Source: Leptodactylus fallax
Lineage: Eukaryota > Chordata > Amphibia > Anura > Leptodactylidae
NCBI GenBank assembly: GCA_947044405.1
Contig: CAMRHE010000133.1
Span: 2,852,001-2,916,000 of the forward strand
Direction of reading: 5' to 3'
Length of the DNA stretch: 64,000 bases
The notes under the pieces: generated by a model
What the model was told of the DNA's origin: nothing
What the model saw: the letters and a program-made list of their open reading frames with translations, nothing else
Databases searched by the model: none
Shown here: piece by piece, positions 22,516-34,683 of the stretch
Layout: the number at the start of each line of letters is the position of its first letter
Numbering within the stretch: the stretch's first letter is position 1
Position numbers and translations under genes: made by a program

Positions 22516-23905
22516 ACGGATAATTCTCTACTAATGTGCCTTGTCATGTTGGTTGCGTGACTGAGGACTATGATTCTTAACCCTGCAACTGCTATATCTG
22601 TCCATTTTTGTTTCTTGGTCCATTCATTCAAGCGTATGGGTCAGTGAAAAACATGGATACCAACCTGTGGGCCATCTGTTCCATTTTTATGAACTTGTAC
22701 TTCACACGGTCACGTGCATGAAGCCTAACCTATAACCTGTACATCACTACTGTCCACTGCAGAAGACTACGAATGTTACAGAATTTTTGAATATATTTAC
22801 AAAATGTTCCATTATATTTGCTGTACTATTCATCGTGTTCCTGCTGAAAACGCTCGCCTAAAAGTCCCAGCTAAGATGACTTTAATATGACATTTTGCTT
22901 GACACATCAAATTGCCTTATTCAAAGTATTAGGTGTCTTGCCGAGAGCAGTAGGGGATAAAACTTATGCACCAGTTCCCAAACTTTTTATCAGCTTCACA
23001 GCTTTTGCCATTTAAAGTTGACTCAGACGATCCAAAATGGAAAAAAAAAAGGCAAAAACCTAAAAGACTCTAATCTTGCATAAAGTGCTGCGCAAGGTAT
23101 AAAGCACCTAAACCAATGTAAAACAGATGTAAAGCTTGTTCTTCGTTAAAGTTTCAGGAAATCGCTAAAAAACACTGGCAAAATTATAGTTCCAACTAAA
23201 TTGTTCATTTTTTTACTATAGATTTGACCTTGGCCCAGGCGAAAATCATTTTGATTCTAATTTGGAAAATCTGTTTACTGGCGGAAGCGACCTTTTAACA
23301 TTGTTAATTTCACGTTAATTAGTTTCTGGATTGTAAGATTACATTTTGCCTTCCTACATTGCTGATGCACGTGCTCGGAGAAGAATTGAGTAATGTTCAT
23401 TGTTAAGGAATTCAACCTGAAATTGGTTAAAAGTCCTCTGGGTCCTGCAGAGAGGGTGAAGAGCAAAGGAGGTCATTCACCTATTTCTTCACCCATTCGC
23501 ACTTTACCTTCTTAAACTGGATATTGAATGTATTTAATTTTACTAAATCTTTAGTCTGCCCATCTCTGCTGTGTAGGTGAACAGAAGGATGATATTATAA
23601 GTCTACTTTTTATGGGTGTTGAGACCCAATGACAAGTAGAAATAGCCTTCAAATTGTAAACTCAAAAACAGTTCCTATTGTCTTTCTAAAAAGTGTCTTG
23701 TAACCCAACGTTCAAATGAGAGGCTTAGATACGTGAAAAATATAATATATAGCAAATTATATTAGAAAAAAAATTGCTAAGGCTGGGATGACCTCTTCAT
23801 TGGAGGTACAGTAGTGCTGACATCAAAAAGATGGACACCATGTCAAAATTACAAAATTTACAAATTACAAATTTATGGGGGTTTGTTGGGTGCCTTAATA
23901 TCTTT
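22516..23905. other. Mostly unique DNA; MITE end at 22640-22727
   Basis: CACACGGTCACGTGCATGAA near 22706 is a right-end fragment of the CTCATGCACACGACC-type repeat complete at 40176-40420. From about 22740 to 23560 no repeat is recognised, and the DNA is AT-rich with TTAATTTCACGTTAATTAG-type words. No coding signal. Confidence 0.4.
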
Positions 23906-24251
23906 TAAGCCGGCCATACACATTACATTTTTTCAGCTATAGTGGCCAATTCAACCATTTTGCTATATGACATGTAGTCTGTCAAAAACAGATTGGCCAT
24001 GCTGGATATTTTTTGACATCTGTCAACTGAAAACAATAATGTTTGGCATGATAGTCTGATTCTAGCCCATCTTCAGTCATCATGCAAAGACTCTCAGCTC
24101 TAATTCGTTTTTTTTAACAAACAAACTGCCCCCCCCTTTGTCGGGTAGTTTAGGTGTTGGCGGGATTCTTTGTACAAGATCCTATGATCCCATCATCAAT
24201 GGGATGGACATATGATGGCCATTTGAAATCTAATGCGTATGGCCAGCCTTA
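23906..24251. repeat. MITE with GGCCATACACATTA terminal repeats
   Basis: Left end TTAAGCCGGCCATACACATT and right end AATGCGTATGGCCAGCCTTA are inverted copies of about 25 bp. The flank is TTA or TTAA. The interior has further mirrored words. Non-coding; a terminal type different from the AAGGGG elements. Confidence 0.75.
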
Positions 24252-25057
24252 CGATGGATCTGGTTCTGAGCCGTGATTTCAACTATAAGAGGAATCCACA
24301 ATGTAGCTATGAACAGAACCTAATAGATTTTGTGAATGTAATCTAGTGTAACATGGCTTACTGGACAGATGTGAACCCACTGGAGGGTTACAATTTTGGC
24401 ACAGTACTAAACCAGGGAGCAGAGCCTAAAGAATTGTAAGTTCTTCACCATTATTTCCTGCATGAAGTTATAGACTTTCCCACTGGGGAACAGTGCAAAG
24501 ATTAAGGCAGATAGAGTTCAGTTCAGACACAACAGTAATCAAGTGGAGGACTGGACAAGTGGCAGACAAGAATGCAAGTTAAATATACAAACAATATAAA
24601 AGCAGGGTCCTTATATTGGCTGCATCAAATGGATATCGGAAGGAATAGACCATTTGGTGTGTGAATACCCTTTAAGAGACTAGTCAGTGCTTATGCACAG
24701 TAGGAAGCAGACAAAAAGATTGGCAGTGGGCGGGAGCACGGACAAGATGGGAACCAACCTCAACGCAGTGAGGGCAAGCAGGATGGTGGCCAAGGAGAAC
24801 CATACAGGTGAGCAGAGGGAGAGAGCAGTTTGGCGGATGTCGATAATAGTGTCACAGTGGCCTGTGATATCAAGTTTGTCTATGGCACATTTCTCTGGCT
24901 TTCGGGTCTTTAAGTATAAATTATTTCATGTGAGATGATAAAGAAAGTAAATAAGATAATGGAAAAACACTTGTAATCGATAGGTTTATACAGTAAATAC
25001 AAAAAATAGAGAGGGTACATAGAACAATACTGAGATGGTAAAGGAAAAATTAAAAGG
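24252..25057. other. No gene recognised
   Basis: No motif, element end or persuasive coding sequence seen on either strand. Confidence 0.4.
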
Positions 25058-25378
25058 TGGCTACATAGAAGTCTACATTGATGGCCATGTAGAAGTCTAC
25101 TTTGGTGCTGTGGCAAAGACTACATTGGTGACCCAGCAGAATACATTGGTGGCCACATACAAGACTACATTTGTGGCTACGTAGAAAACAACATGGTTGA
25201 ACTTGTCGAAGACTTGATGTGTGACTACATAGAAAACTAGAAGGGTGACCACATAAAAGGCTACATTGGTGGCCATGTAGAAGGTTACAATAGTGTCCAC
25301 TTAGAAGGCTACATTGGTTGCCACGTAGAAGACTATTGGTGCCCATGTAGAAGGAAACATAGATGACTATGTTCTAGG
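25058..25378. repeat. 24-bp degenerate minisatellite, about 13 copies
   Basis: Units of 22-26 bp follow the pattern GTGGCCATGTAGAAGGCTACATT. Examples start near 25058, 25080, 25104, 25148, 25256, 25268 and 25292. Since 24 is divisible by 3, the minus strand shows open frames with an 8-residue periodicity (GHQCSLLC-like or FYVATNVV-like). These are by-products of the repeat, not genes. Confidence 0.85.
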
Positions 25379-26820
25379 AAAGTAGACTTATTGAGATAAT
25401 GGTAAAAACCAGAGAGTTGTTTCGCAACTTCCAGTAAAGCACATTGGCCTATTTTTGATCTTATTCATGAGAATATGTTCTTTATATTTTTTTTTATCCA
25501 GTTGGTAAGAACTTTGAACATCTGTTGGATAGGTAGTCAGGGGTCAACCACCAGCAATAATTTAACAGTGTCTTTTGCCAATATGTGGATTTTCCTTAAA
25601 GAAGTCTGTGCACTTTTTGTCGAACTTGTCACAACTGAAGAAACTTCACAAGTAAAATGTGTATTTTTAGCTCAGTCAGAGCTGTTTTCTCACACCATTG
25701 AGGTCATCAGAATAGTTCAGCAACAGTGAGGATAACCTCTGTCATTCAGTGATTATACCTGGAGTAGATCACACCTGGATAGATGCTATCAACCAGGAGC
25801 TCCAACCATGTTTTTCTGGGATCCAAAGCTTGTGACCCATCCACTAGCAACTTCTGGCACCCTTAGGCAGCTAGAACAGATGATCTATGCAGATGTTGGC
25901 CCCCAACAGATCACATACTGGTGAGCTATCCTGTGGACAAGTCATCAGTATGAGAATTTGATTTGGGATGGAAACCCTCTTTAGTACAAAGGAAGCCAAA
26001 GACCATCTTTTGAGCCATCCTCATAGTTAACATCTTTTCTGTCTCCTTAGGCAATGTATACGTGCCTATCTTGTGTTTATACCCACAGACGTATATCATC
26101 ACTGCCCTGAGATGATAAAAATATATCTAGGTATCATCCATGTCAATAGCACCAGAAGATAGGTGGGTGCTCAGCCCAGAGCAGATAGGTATCATCCATG
26201 TAAATGGCACCAGAAGATAGGTGGGTGCTCAGCCCAGAGCAGATAGTTATCATCCAGATATTTTGATGCTGAAACATGATTTGAGACTATGTAGAGTCTG
26301 ATGTTTTATAGCAAATATATCAGAAGGTTCTATAATGTTCTTCAATTTAGGACATGTAAATTTTATGTGTGCCACACGGTCATGGGAAAGACTCCTTTAG
26401 GTTCTAAAGTTTATATATAGCACATACTTTAGATATCGTCGGGTTTCCTGTAACCCATTTAGAAAACACCTTCAGGTGATCTTTGCACTTCCCATTGCTG
26501 GCAATGACACATTATATGTGACCATGTAATGTAGAGTCGGAGGCCATCTGGCTAATAGAGAAGGGTCTTAAGCAGAGGAGGTCCAACATACTCTAATAGG
26601 GCACTTGGGCAAAAGTTGTTGCAATGAACACCCCAATAAGAATGCAGCCAACTTTGATATTCTGAAGTCTATGAGAGATCAGTAAAAACATCCGTCCCAC
26701 AGATCCAAAATGACTGTTTAAAAAAGCAAACAAAAAAAACATCTTTTTACAACATTCGTGTGAATGTAGACTATGACTTGTATATGAGCGGTGCCGCACG
26801 CACTGCCCATCCTCTATCAG
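25379..26820. other. No gene recognised; one short tandem repeat inside
   Basis: Apart from the 58-bp repeat at 26129-26258, nothing recognisable. Short open frames lack domains. Confidence 0.4.
26129..26258. repeat. 58-bp tandem repeat, 2.2 copies
   Basis: AGGTATCATCCATGTCAATA begins at 26129 and recurs at 26187 and, partially, at 26245, each followed by the GCACCAGAAGATAGGTGGGT block. There are two differences between the first two copies, so it is a recent duplication. Confidence 0.92.
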
Positions 26821-27010
26821 CTTCCGGCATCCCAAGGCTGCTAGTTCCGCTGATCTGTGTTGGGTTCTAGTGTTTGGGTCCTATGGATAGGCTATCGGTA
26901 TTAAAAATTCAGTTTGAGGCCGGAAAACCTCTTTAAAGGGGTTGTCCTAAGGTAGAAGATGTGAGTGATCGGTGTCTGACTACTGCCACCCCGTGATCAC
27001 AAGAATGGTG
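26821..27010. repeat. Two T2-like MITE fragments joined at one TTAA (26933-26936)
   Basis: The right end of one element (GGCCGGAAAACCTCTTTAA) is followed at once by the left end of another (TTAAAGGGGTTGTCCTAAGG). Internal GGATAGGCTATCGGTATTAA belongs to the first. Outer ends of both are lost or worn, so outer limits are approximate. Confidence 0.6.
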
Positions 27011-27689
27011 GTCTTGTGTCCCTGATATGAATGGAGTGGTGGTGGAGTAAAAACATTGTTTTGACTGGTTTGGAGCATTTTTTTGTCTGTACAAAGGAAC
27101 AATTGAAGACATTTGCGGAAGCTTGGTCTATTTCTGGTCATAGACTGTTCAATATTCTGTACTGTTTTGATCATATAAAGAACAGGATAAAACAGTATTT
27201 GAAAAATTTCACCTTTTCCAGTATCTTTGTCACAACCAAAAGAGGAAAATGTCATTTTAATGAGGACAGATTTGTAAAGAAACGAGTAGTTCTCTAAAAG
27301 TACACACAAGTGGTCATAAAAGACAAAAAAATGGATTAGGTTTTTAATGCAGGAACCAATTACAGCAGGGAGATGCGGTGGCTGATTCAGCCAAGAGTTT
27401 AATTTTCTCTGTCTGGCGTCAGAGATTATACGCGCTAATCTTAAATGTGCTGCTAATTATTGCAGTGTCAATTATTCAGGTGTCTCCCATCTACAATAAT
27501 GGGATAATAGTCTGCAAATCTAACCTAAATTGGAAGATTAAAAAGTACATTTAACACTTGTTTATACTGTAATTGTCAACTCCTCAATGGAAAACCAACG
27601 TATAAAAGGAGAAACAAGGTCAACACAAAATTAGGACTGTGGTTCAGATTCCGTGTTCCAGACTGTCCATGTATAAAATCCGAACTGCT
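27011..27689. other. Unique island, candidate conserved non-coding DNA at 27360-27545
   Basis: 27360-27545 has no repeat wording and several homeodomain-like cores (GCTAATTATTGC, TCAATTATTCAGG, GAGTTTAATTTTC) in a compact block. Coding capacity is absent. Conservation is a guess from composition alone. Confidence 0.25.
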
Positions 27690-28205
27690 ATACTGTAGGG
27701 GGCCATTCACACTGCCGAAAATTAAGCAGAATTTGAGGAGAACATTCATCTCAGATTCCTCTTTGTTTTCCAGTGCCTTGGCTTTCCATCACGGATTAGG
27801 CTCAGATGAATGAGACTAAACAGTGGATGTTTCGCACCATAGAATCTGCGAGTGACGCTAGGTTCACACATTGCCTAACCATTGTTGTGGTCCATTGGAG
27901 GACCAGAGCAATGGATAGGTGGACTCCAAAAAAAAAAAAAAAGATGAGTTACACACGAAGTCCGACAGACCCCATTGACTATATTGGGGTCTGTCAACTG
28001 TCCGTTGTTTGAAACCGGCAGAGGAGGTTCTCCATTTCCTCTGCTGATTTTCAGGCGGACACTATGACGGAGACACAGATGTGAGCATGAATCAGCTATG
28101 AAATACACGGCAAGATCAGGACATTGGGAAGTGATATTTGCTTCTGATTTTGAGGTGGGATCCACCTCAAACTCACCGTCAGATTCCGTCGTGTGAACAT
28201 ACTCT
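27690..28205. repeat. MITE-like repeat with TTCACAC ends
   Basis: Left GGCCATTCACACTGCCGAAA and right TCCGTCGTGTGAACATACTC are inverted. The interior mirrors TTGAGGTGGGATCCACCTCAA. Same family as 34055-34440 and the one split by the first Intruder-like element (46598-48458). Non-coding. Confidence 0.65.
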
Positions 28206-29367
28206 ATTAGGTACTAATGGGCAGTCAACAGCACTGCATCAATGGCAATATGGTTGCCCCCCATCATGGCTTCATTGGGATCAGTACTCAGTCCCCCGTG
28301 GCCAATAAGCTAATGTCTCTGGCTTGCCCTCTCCAAGCTGCTGTCCAAACACTCTCTGTGTCACCCACTGGCGATGAAGAACACTCCGGGCACCTGACTC
28401 CTCGCTGAAGGTTTCTTCAGTGGTAGATGTTGCTCATACAGTGAATGAACTCTTCTGTGAGGTTGTAACAAACAGATTGTCCTAAGGTTGCATCAGTTCA
28501 TAGAGACAAATGGCGTTTCTTTGGCTGTCAGTCTGCTGCTCTCCATAATCTATCCAGCAAGCTTTCCAAACTTGACTCCCCTGCTTGAGCGTACCCTTAA
28601 GCTGCCCTCCATACAGGCTGTCCAAACCAGCCCACTCTCTGAGAGCCTAGGAATGGACTCTTTAATACATAGCCATTCCTGCTCTGAGCAAAGCCCGACA
28701 TTGATAAATCAGACCACAAGGGAACAGCAAACTTCTCCCGTGGTGCACCTGATAGGTACTTATTCAGTGTGAGTCAGGGTGCAGTGCAGCTTCCAGAAAA
28801 CACTAGAACAAATGATCATGCAATACCTCACACTTAACACAATGCACATCTCAATACAAATATTTTATAATGCATTATACTGCAATCTTGCAGTGCATCT
28901 CCGCTATCATTGCATGCACAATGTGGACAGGGTCTTAATGCCTCCCAAGTAACCGGCAAAGCATGAAGAAAAACAGCTGTCTGTTCAAGGTGTGCACTTG
29001 CACCACTGTACAATAAAACAGTTTGTCTGTGTAATCCAGGTACAGCAGGTTTTTACAAGGACAACGTTTACAGTGGGGTGTAGAAGTTTAACTTGTACAA
29101 GCCTCTGAGCTGCGGCAATGAATATCATGCTTCCACTGATGGTGGGGATATACTGCCTGTCCATATAGGTCCTGGGCTCCCATTCGCCAGGTGTTCTGCT
29201 ATGGTGCGGCAGCTCACTGAACCGGCTAACATCTTAGGCATAGCTGTCTCCCTTTTTGTTGTAAGATTACTTGGCTTTCCCAGCTCACCTGGACTCACTA
29301 GATGTTGCTTCCTCCAAGCATTCATCCTACAAGCCACCTTGCCCTATACAAAGCTTGTGAACAACTC
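28206..29367. other. No gene recognised
   Basis: About 1.2 kb with fairly balanced base composition but no domains in any open frame and no element ends I recognise. Old retroelement sequence is possible. Confidence 0.35.
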
Positions 29368-30795
29368 CTAAAGGGGTTGTCCAAGATAACCATTTTTTTG
29401 GGGGGTATTTTTTTTTTTTTTTTTTTTTAAAGGGGACGGAGGAAGGTGAAAATACCCATACTCGCCTGTCCCCGGTGCTCTGGTGTCTCCCACCGTGGTC
29501 TGATCCTGATGCTGTGAACCGAGAGCAAGGCAGGTGGTTTGGACTCCGCAACCAGAAATGAACGCACACGCGGTAGTTCAAGAAAAAAATATATATTTAC
29601 TATAAGTTAATAAAGGCTAGTTAAAGGTAAAATGACAGGGCTAAAGACAAGCAAAATATACAATATAGCATGAACAATTTCAAGGCAAATTCTGCAATGG
29701 TTTCTACTTTTACTCTGTCCACTTCTGCAGTATGGACACTGAATGAACAATATACTCAAAACTATCCCTAACTGACCCTGACTTCACATTTGGGTGCACC
29801 CCCTTTTCCCCAGTGGTCCAGGTGGACCGCTTACAGTCCGTAGAAGCGCGCGGTGGGGCCCAAAGTCGGTCCTTTCTTTTATAGTGAAGCGTCCTCTCCT
29901 CACGGTTATCAGGATCTTGGGAGAAATGAAGTCCTCTTTAACAGACAGGGAAACCAACTGAATGCAATGTAATCCAACAGCAGATTCCACTCAGCACACT
30001 GACAGTCCTGCCGAATCCATACACTGAGCTGGGATGTAAAGCGGGATTTAGCAGGTGCCGTCCAGTACATCAACAGCACTGCGAGTCTCTATCTGTGGTA
30101 TCCATATACACAGTCACAATGTCAGTCTCACTGATCAGCCACTGAGCACAGTTCCTTTCACGTGGACTCACTAGTCCTGTTGTCTCTTTACACTCTGTTT
30201 GTCTCTGGACCAAGATATAGCTTAGCTGTACAGAAAAATCTCCACACCAGTTCAATACAACACTTGCCAAGATGGCTGCTGCTCTCTGTCTCGTCACTTC
30301 CTGCTTCTCTGCTCACACTCTGTCTGCAGAACAGGCAGGCTGACATAAAAGGGGGGGGGGTCTCACTCCAGCATCATGTCACAATTACAATGGCTGCTGT
30401 CTTAAAGGAACAGAATCACAGAAATACATTCAACATTAACAGTTTATACAGACAAATGAAGCTTAAGACAACATTGGCTGTCTCTTACAATGCTTGTTTT
30501 GGCAGAAGTCATACATGACCGCTGAGGCTAATCAGTGGCCTAAGGAAAGGACATCGGACATCCTAGGTGACATATGTGAGTGACATCCTGGTTCCTTTAC
30601 TGAGGCCGCTGATTGGCCTCAGCAGTCACGTGCATCAGGGACTTCTGCCAAATCCAAAGGACTTGACCGTGGTGGGAGACAATGGAGCCCTGGGGACAGG
30701 TGAGTATGGGTTTTTGTGTTTTGTTTTGGGTTTTTTTTTTTTTCACCTTCCCTGGCCTCCTTGCAAAAATACAGTTATCCTGGAGAACCCCTTGA
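29368..30795. repeat. T2-like MITE split by a ~1-kb insertion
   Basis: Left end CTAAAGGGGTTGTCCAAGATA at 29368 and right end ATCCTGGAGAACCCCTTGA to 30795 are the two inverted termini (TTAA sites worn to CTAA and TTGA). The inner mirrored block CTGTCCCCGGTGCTCTGGTG (left, about 29467) matches GAGCCCTGGGGACAGG (right, about 30687). The symmetry is broken between about 29520 and 30518 by foreign sequence. Confidence 0.7.
29521..30517 (-). mobile_element. Insertion in a MITE, possible solo LTR
   Basis: The ~1.0 kb between the MITE halves has no relation to the MITE. Read on the minus strand it can be framed as TGTATGACTTCTG ... CTCTCGGTTCACA, i.e. TG...CA ends, and has a TATAAAAG box on that strand near 29882. 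That suggests an LTR, but no clean target duplication is visible and no coding domain is present. A G-run lies at about 30349-30358. Confidence 0.35.
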
Positions 30796-33397
30796 ATTAA
30801 GGATCCATCTCCCGCCCTGGGTAGCCGGGATAACACCTGACGTCATTAGGTGGCACCATAGTAGAGTAACACACAACTTCTCCCACAGTGCAACTCAGAC
30901 TGCATGCTCAATGTAACCAGTTCCCTTTAAACCCACTTCTATACTTCTAGCGCCCGCGAATATTCTGTAAACACTACAATCCTAAGATTGGATCTATTTG
31001 GAATACATTCTCTTTTCTAATTTATTTTCGTGCTACAGTTTCGCTAGTTGTAAGAGTGCGTCTGCTTTGTATTCATGAGTGTTTTGTTTAGCACTTTTTA
31101 CTTTTGTGTTTGTTTCTATGAGATGTCATTTACTTACGGATATTGGGAATTTTCGACATGTTTTTTTCCTCGCAGTGTGCTTAGATTACGAACTGCTGTA
31201 TTTGCATGATGGGTCTGCACGTGTGTGCCGACATATAGTGATGGCATCTCCGCAGGTTGAGTCTCTCTACAGGTCGCCGGTATCAATCTTATGAATAAAC
31301 ATCATTCATTGGTAAATGTGATGGCTGTCTCACGGAGATGACTTTGTCTAAGTGCTGTGAGATGAAAGGAGAATGCATGCTGTGGTGGTGAGATATTGGC
31401 ACCATATCCTATATAAATGTAGCTTTCAGAGTTAATGGGCTGTCGTTGATCAAAGATAGATATCTTACTTTATAGCGCTATGTTTTATCAGCTTTGTATT
31501 GCAGAACGAATATATTTAGCCTTTACTAAATCTCATGAACGTGCATAGTCTTCTGATCTGCTAATGCTGTATTCATTGCTTTCTTTCATTTAAGAGGTTG
31601 CCCAGGATTATGGCAATTAAAAAAATTGGACTCATTCATGTCCTGTGCTATCCTCTTGACCTGCATGCTTGTGACCGTGCATAGGCTTCTGTAATGCTTG
31701 CAGCGGGTCCCACTTCTTCCAGTAGTCCCTACTGTGTCTCGTTGCCTCTGATACTTCCCTGTAACCCCGGCTTTAGGTACCGGTGGTCCCCACCGCTGGT
31801 TTGCTGTGTATAGTCATCACACTTTGTCCTCTCCTGCTGCTGGTCCTTCCCCTATTTGAGGGCCTTTCCTTCTCCCTTAGGCCTTATCACTATCTTAGTG
31901 CGCATGCCAAGAAATCCGTCCCCATCCTGTCCCTGAAAACCCTTGCCTATATAAGTCTGCCTGAGCAGTGTAGGTTCCTAGCGTGCTAGTCCCTGCAAGA
32001 ATATTCTGTGACTGTGTCCTGTCTCATTCTCTGCGTATAGACCTTTGCTTGTTACTGACTCCATCACTGATCCTTACCCTGTTCTGCTGAGTTTCCTCGT
32101 ATGACCCAGGCTTGTCTCTAGCCTACAAACCTGCGTTTCCTCTCCTGGCCTGTTTATGCTTGTCGCCATTCACATACCTTTGGCCTGTACCTCATCATTC
32201 TTTGGTGCCCCATATCAGCATCTCTCTGGCCCTAGGCCAGCTGCCATCTTTACCATGACCACTTCAAAAGGTATCCCCCCCATACGGGGGTTTAATGGGT
32301 GAACATCAGGGCGGTTACTTGGACAATGCACTTGGGAGTGGCCTCAAGTGTAACCAGTTAGGTGACACGGTGGATCCGCAATGGGGCTTTTGGAGATTGC
32401 AGACGCACAGAAATGCGACCCCTTCAATGAATTCAAAGTGGAAATATTATTTTTAAAAAAGCAACAAAACCAACATTACTGACCTGTTACCTCCCCCAAT
32501 GATCTGGAAGTCACCGCTGGTCTTCGTGCAGGCAGGATATGTTGTACATGCAAGTGTCAGCAACATAGTAGTGGGGGAGTAATGTTTGTGGTTGTTCTTA
32601 TTTTTTAATTAAGATTCCCTGAAGCTAGTTTTCCTTAACTATTAGACAACCACTTTAAGCTATTTCATCTCTGTATTGTAACCCTCTGCCAGGTTCTTAT
32701 CCAAGAAGCCTTGGCTCCAGTTCACTTCGTCTAGGACTAGTCTTAGGTCAGTGGTGACTGGCCCAGGTGGGTTGAGAGACATAGGTGTATGGCGGCAATG
32801 GTGTGGTTAGTGGACAAGTCGTGGGTCAGAATAGACAAAGTTTATCATGGTAAACAGGCCGAAGGTTAGGGTACATGGCACAGTGTGAGGTCTGGACAGG
32901 CAGAACAGGTTCAGAGTCAGGTAAGACTACTCTCCGTCATTTGTATCTGCCGTGGGACCCAAATGACGGAGAGCGTGCAGTTACCCGTGGACACCCGAAT
33001 ACCCCATAGACTATATGGTGTCCTCCATGGGTGTATGGCGGGTTTCTGCCGGTTTTAGTCCTGCGCGGAGGACTTTTCTCTTCGACGGAGGCTTCCAACA
33101 CAGATGTGAACGAAGTCTAACAGGCAAAGTTCAAAACATGACAAAATCAGTAATAAACACACCTTCACAGGAACTATCAAGCTAGGAACCTTATTGCTCA
33201 AGCACCTGCCAGTGGAAGAAGTTGTCTTAAATAGCCCACAGGTGCAGGCAACAGATTGCAATATACGACGTTGGTTGAAATTGATAAAATTGAAATTTTG
33301 TACGCATTCATAAACATCAGTAGGGTTGAGTTGCAATACCAGATACAACCCATGAACAGGTATAGCTTTGTTTCTGGAAGAAAACCTCAGGATTCCT
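30796..33397. other. No gene recognised; LTR-like debris possible at 31660-32240
   Basis: 31660-32240 is C/T-rich, with CTTGCCTATATAAGTCTGCC, a TATA-like box followed by TCTGTGACTGTGTCCTGTC, reminiscent of frog LTR elements. No terminal repeat pair is found. 32690-32930 is the purine-rich GGTCAGG/CAGAAC type debris. No gene domains on either strand. Confidence 0.35.
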
Positions 33398-33520
33398 TTA
33401 AAGGGGTTTTGCCTTTAAGGTCAATTATCCTCTATTCACAAAATAGTGTCAGATCACTGGGATCCGACCAGCAGGCCCCCAGCAATAAGGACAATGGTGA
33501 CCCCTCAACCTGACATATTC
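33398..33520. repeat. T2-like MITE fragment (left end)
   Basis: TTTAAAGGGGTTTTGCC at 33398, followed by CAGATCACTGGGATCCGACC, the usual interior of the GGGGTTTTCC-type family. Truncated on the right. Confidence 0.6.
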
Positions 33521-34054
33521 ATTATAATTTTCGTCAATTTTCTGATGAGAGTTATAATGGAAATTTACAGCAGTTCCTAACAGGCATAGATTTCCAGTCA
33601 GGGCGTTTATTAAGACTGGCATACAATACTCCAGTCTTAATAACTCTGCCCCAGAGAGTAATGAACTTTCATAGCACATTTCTGTTTCTGCAAAAAAGGA
33701 AGGTCAATACAGAGGGTCGGAGAGGAGTGTGCGGGAAAGATTCAGATACAACGCAAGAGAAATTATATGGAAACATGTATTCCTGCCAAAATTTCTATTA
33801 ATATAATTCAACGTCCTTATTCTTCTCCGGAAACATTCAAGTTTTTCTGTCACTTCCAAGTGTTGAAAAGACAAAGTTTAATGATGTTCACCTTCGACTA
33901 GGTCAGAGCTAATAGAAGTACTTATCTCACTATGCATATTCATTTCATTTGTGAGCTGTCAGACGAGACAGAGACATGATCGGTTCTCACAGAACATTTA
34001 TCTGGTGGGAATCAGAAAACAAAATCACAGATTTAATTACTTTTGACTTCAAAA
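33521..34054. other. No gene recognised
   Basis: AT-rich; 33840-34040 (TTCATTTGTGAGCTGTCAGA and neighbours) is unique-looking. Nothing coding. Confidence 0.35.
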
Positions 34055-34440
34055 ACACTAAGCTCATGTTCACACAGCCCAAATTGGCACTGATACTGGG
34101 ACAGATTCCACCTCAAAATTAGCGCCAAATTCCGCCATGTATCTGCCTCCCATTGTAGAGATCGAAGCAGGACACTATAAAAATAAGCATCCTGCTCAAT
34201 TCAGCCCCAGAACCCCTGGCCCAAACCACTCCATTCAGCTGAACCTAATCGGTGAGAGAAAGCTGGAGGGGCAGAAATGGAAGAGGAATTTGAGGTGGAA
34301 GTCCACCTCAAATTCCTCTTCATTTCCGCCCCTCTGGATTTCCTTCACTGATTAGGCTCAGATGGAAGTCCACCTCAGATTCCTCTTCCATTTCTGCCTT
34401 AAGCCTCATGCACACAACCAAGTGCACAGGCTGAGGCTCT
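34055..34440. repeat. MITE-like repeat (TTCACACAG type) with a 35-bp-arm hairpin
   Basis: Starts GTTCACACAGCCC and contains, at 34266-34341, two near-perfect inverted arms (GGAGGGGCAGAAATGGAAG ... GGTGGA and TCCACC ... CTTCATTTCCGCCCCTC) with only two bases between them. A third partial arm follows at about 34358. Strong cruciform potential; non-coding. Confidence 0.7.
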
Positions 34441-34683
34441 TCCGATGGGGGTTTCGATGATTAAAGAGCAGGGCTCATCCTGCTCCTGAACTCAACGGGG
34501 GACAGAAAACACTCGGATGTCATCCCAATGTCATCTAGGTGCATTCTGCTATAAAATCAGTCATGGACATGAGTCCGCAGAGGTTAGGATTTCTATGGTA
34601 AAGTGCTGGTTGAATAAGCACATCATAATTTAGTGGTGGAGATCTACGAGAGGTTGTGTTGACTGTGTACACATTAGAGAAAA

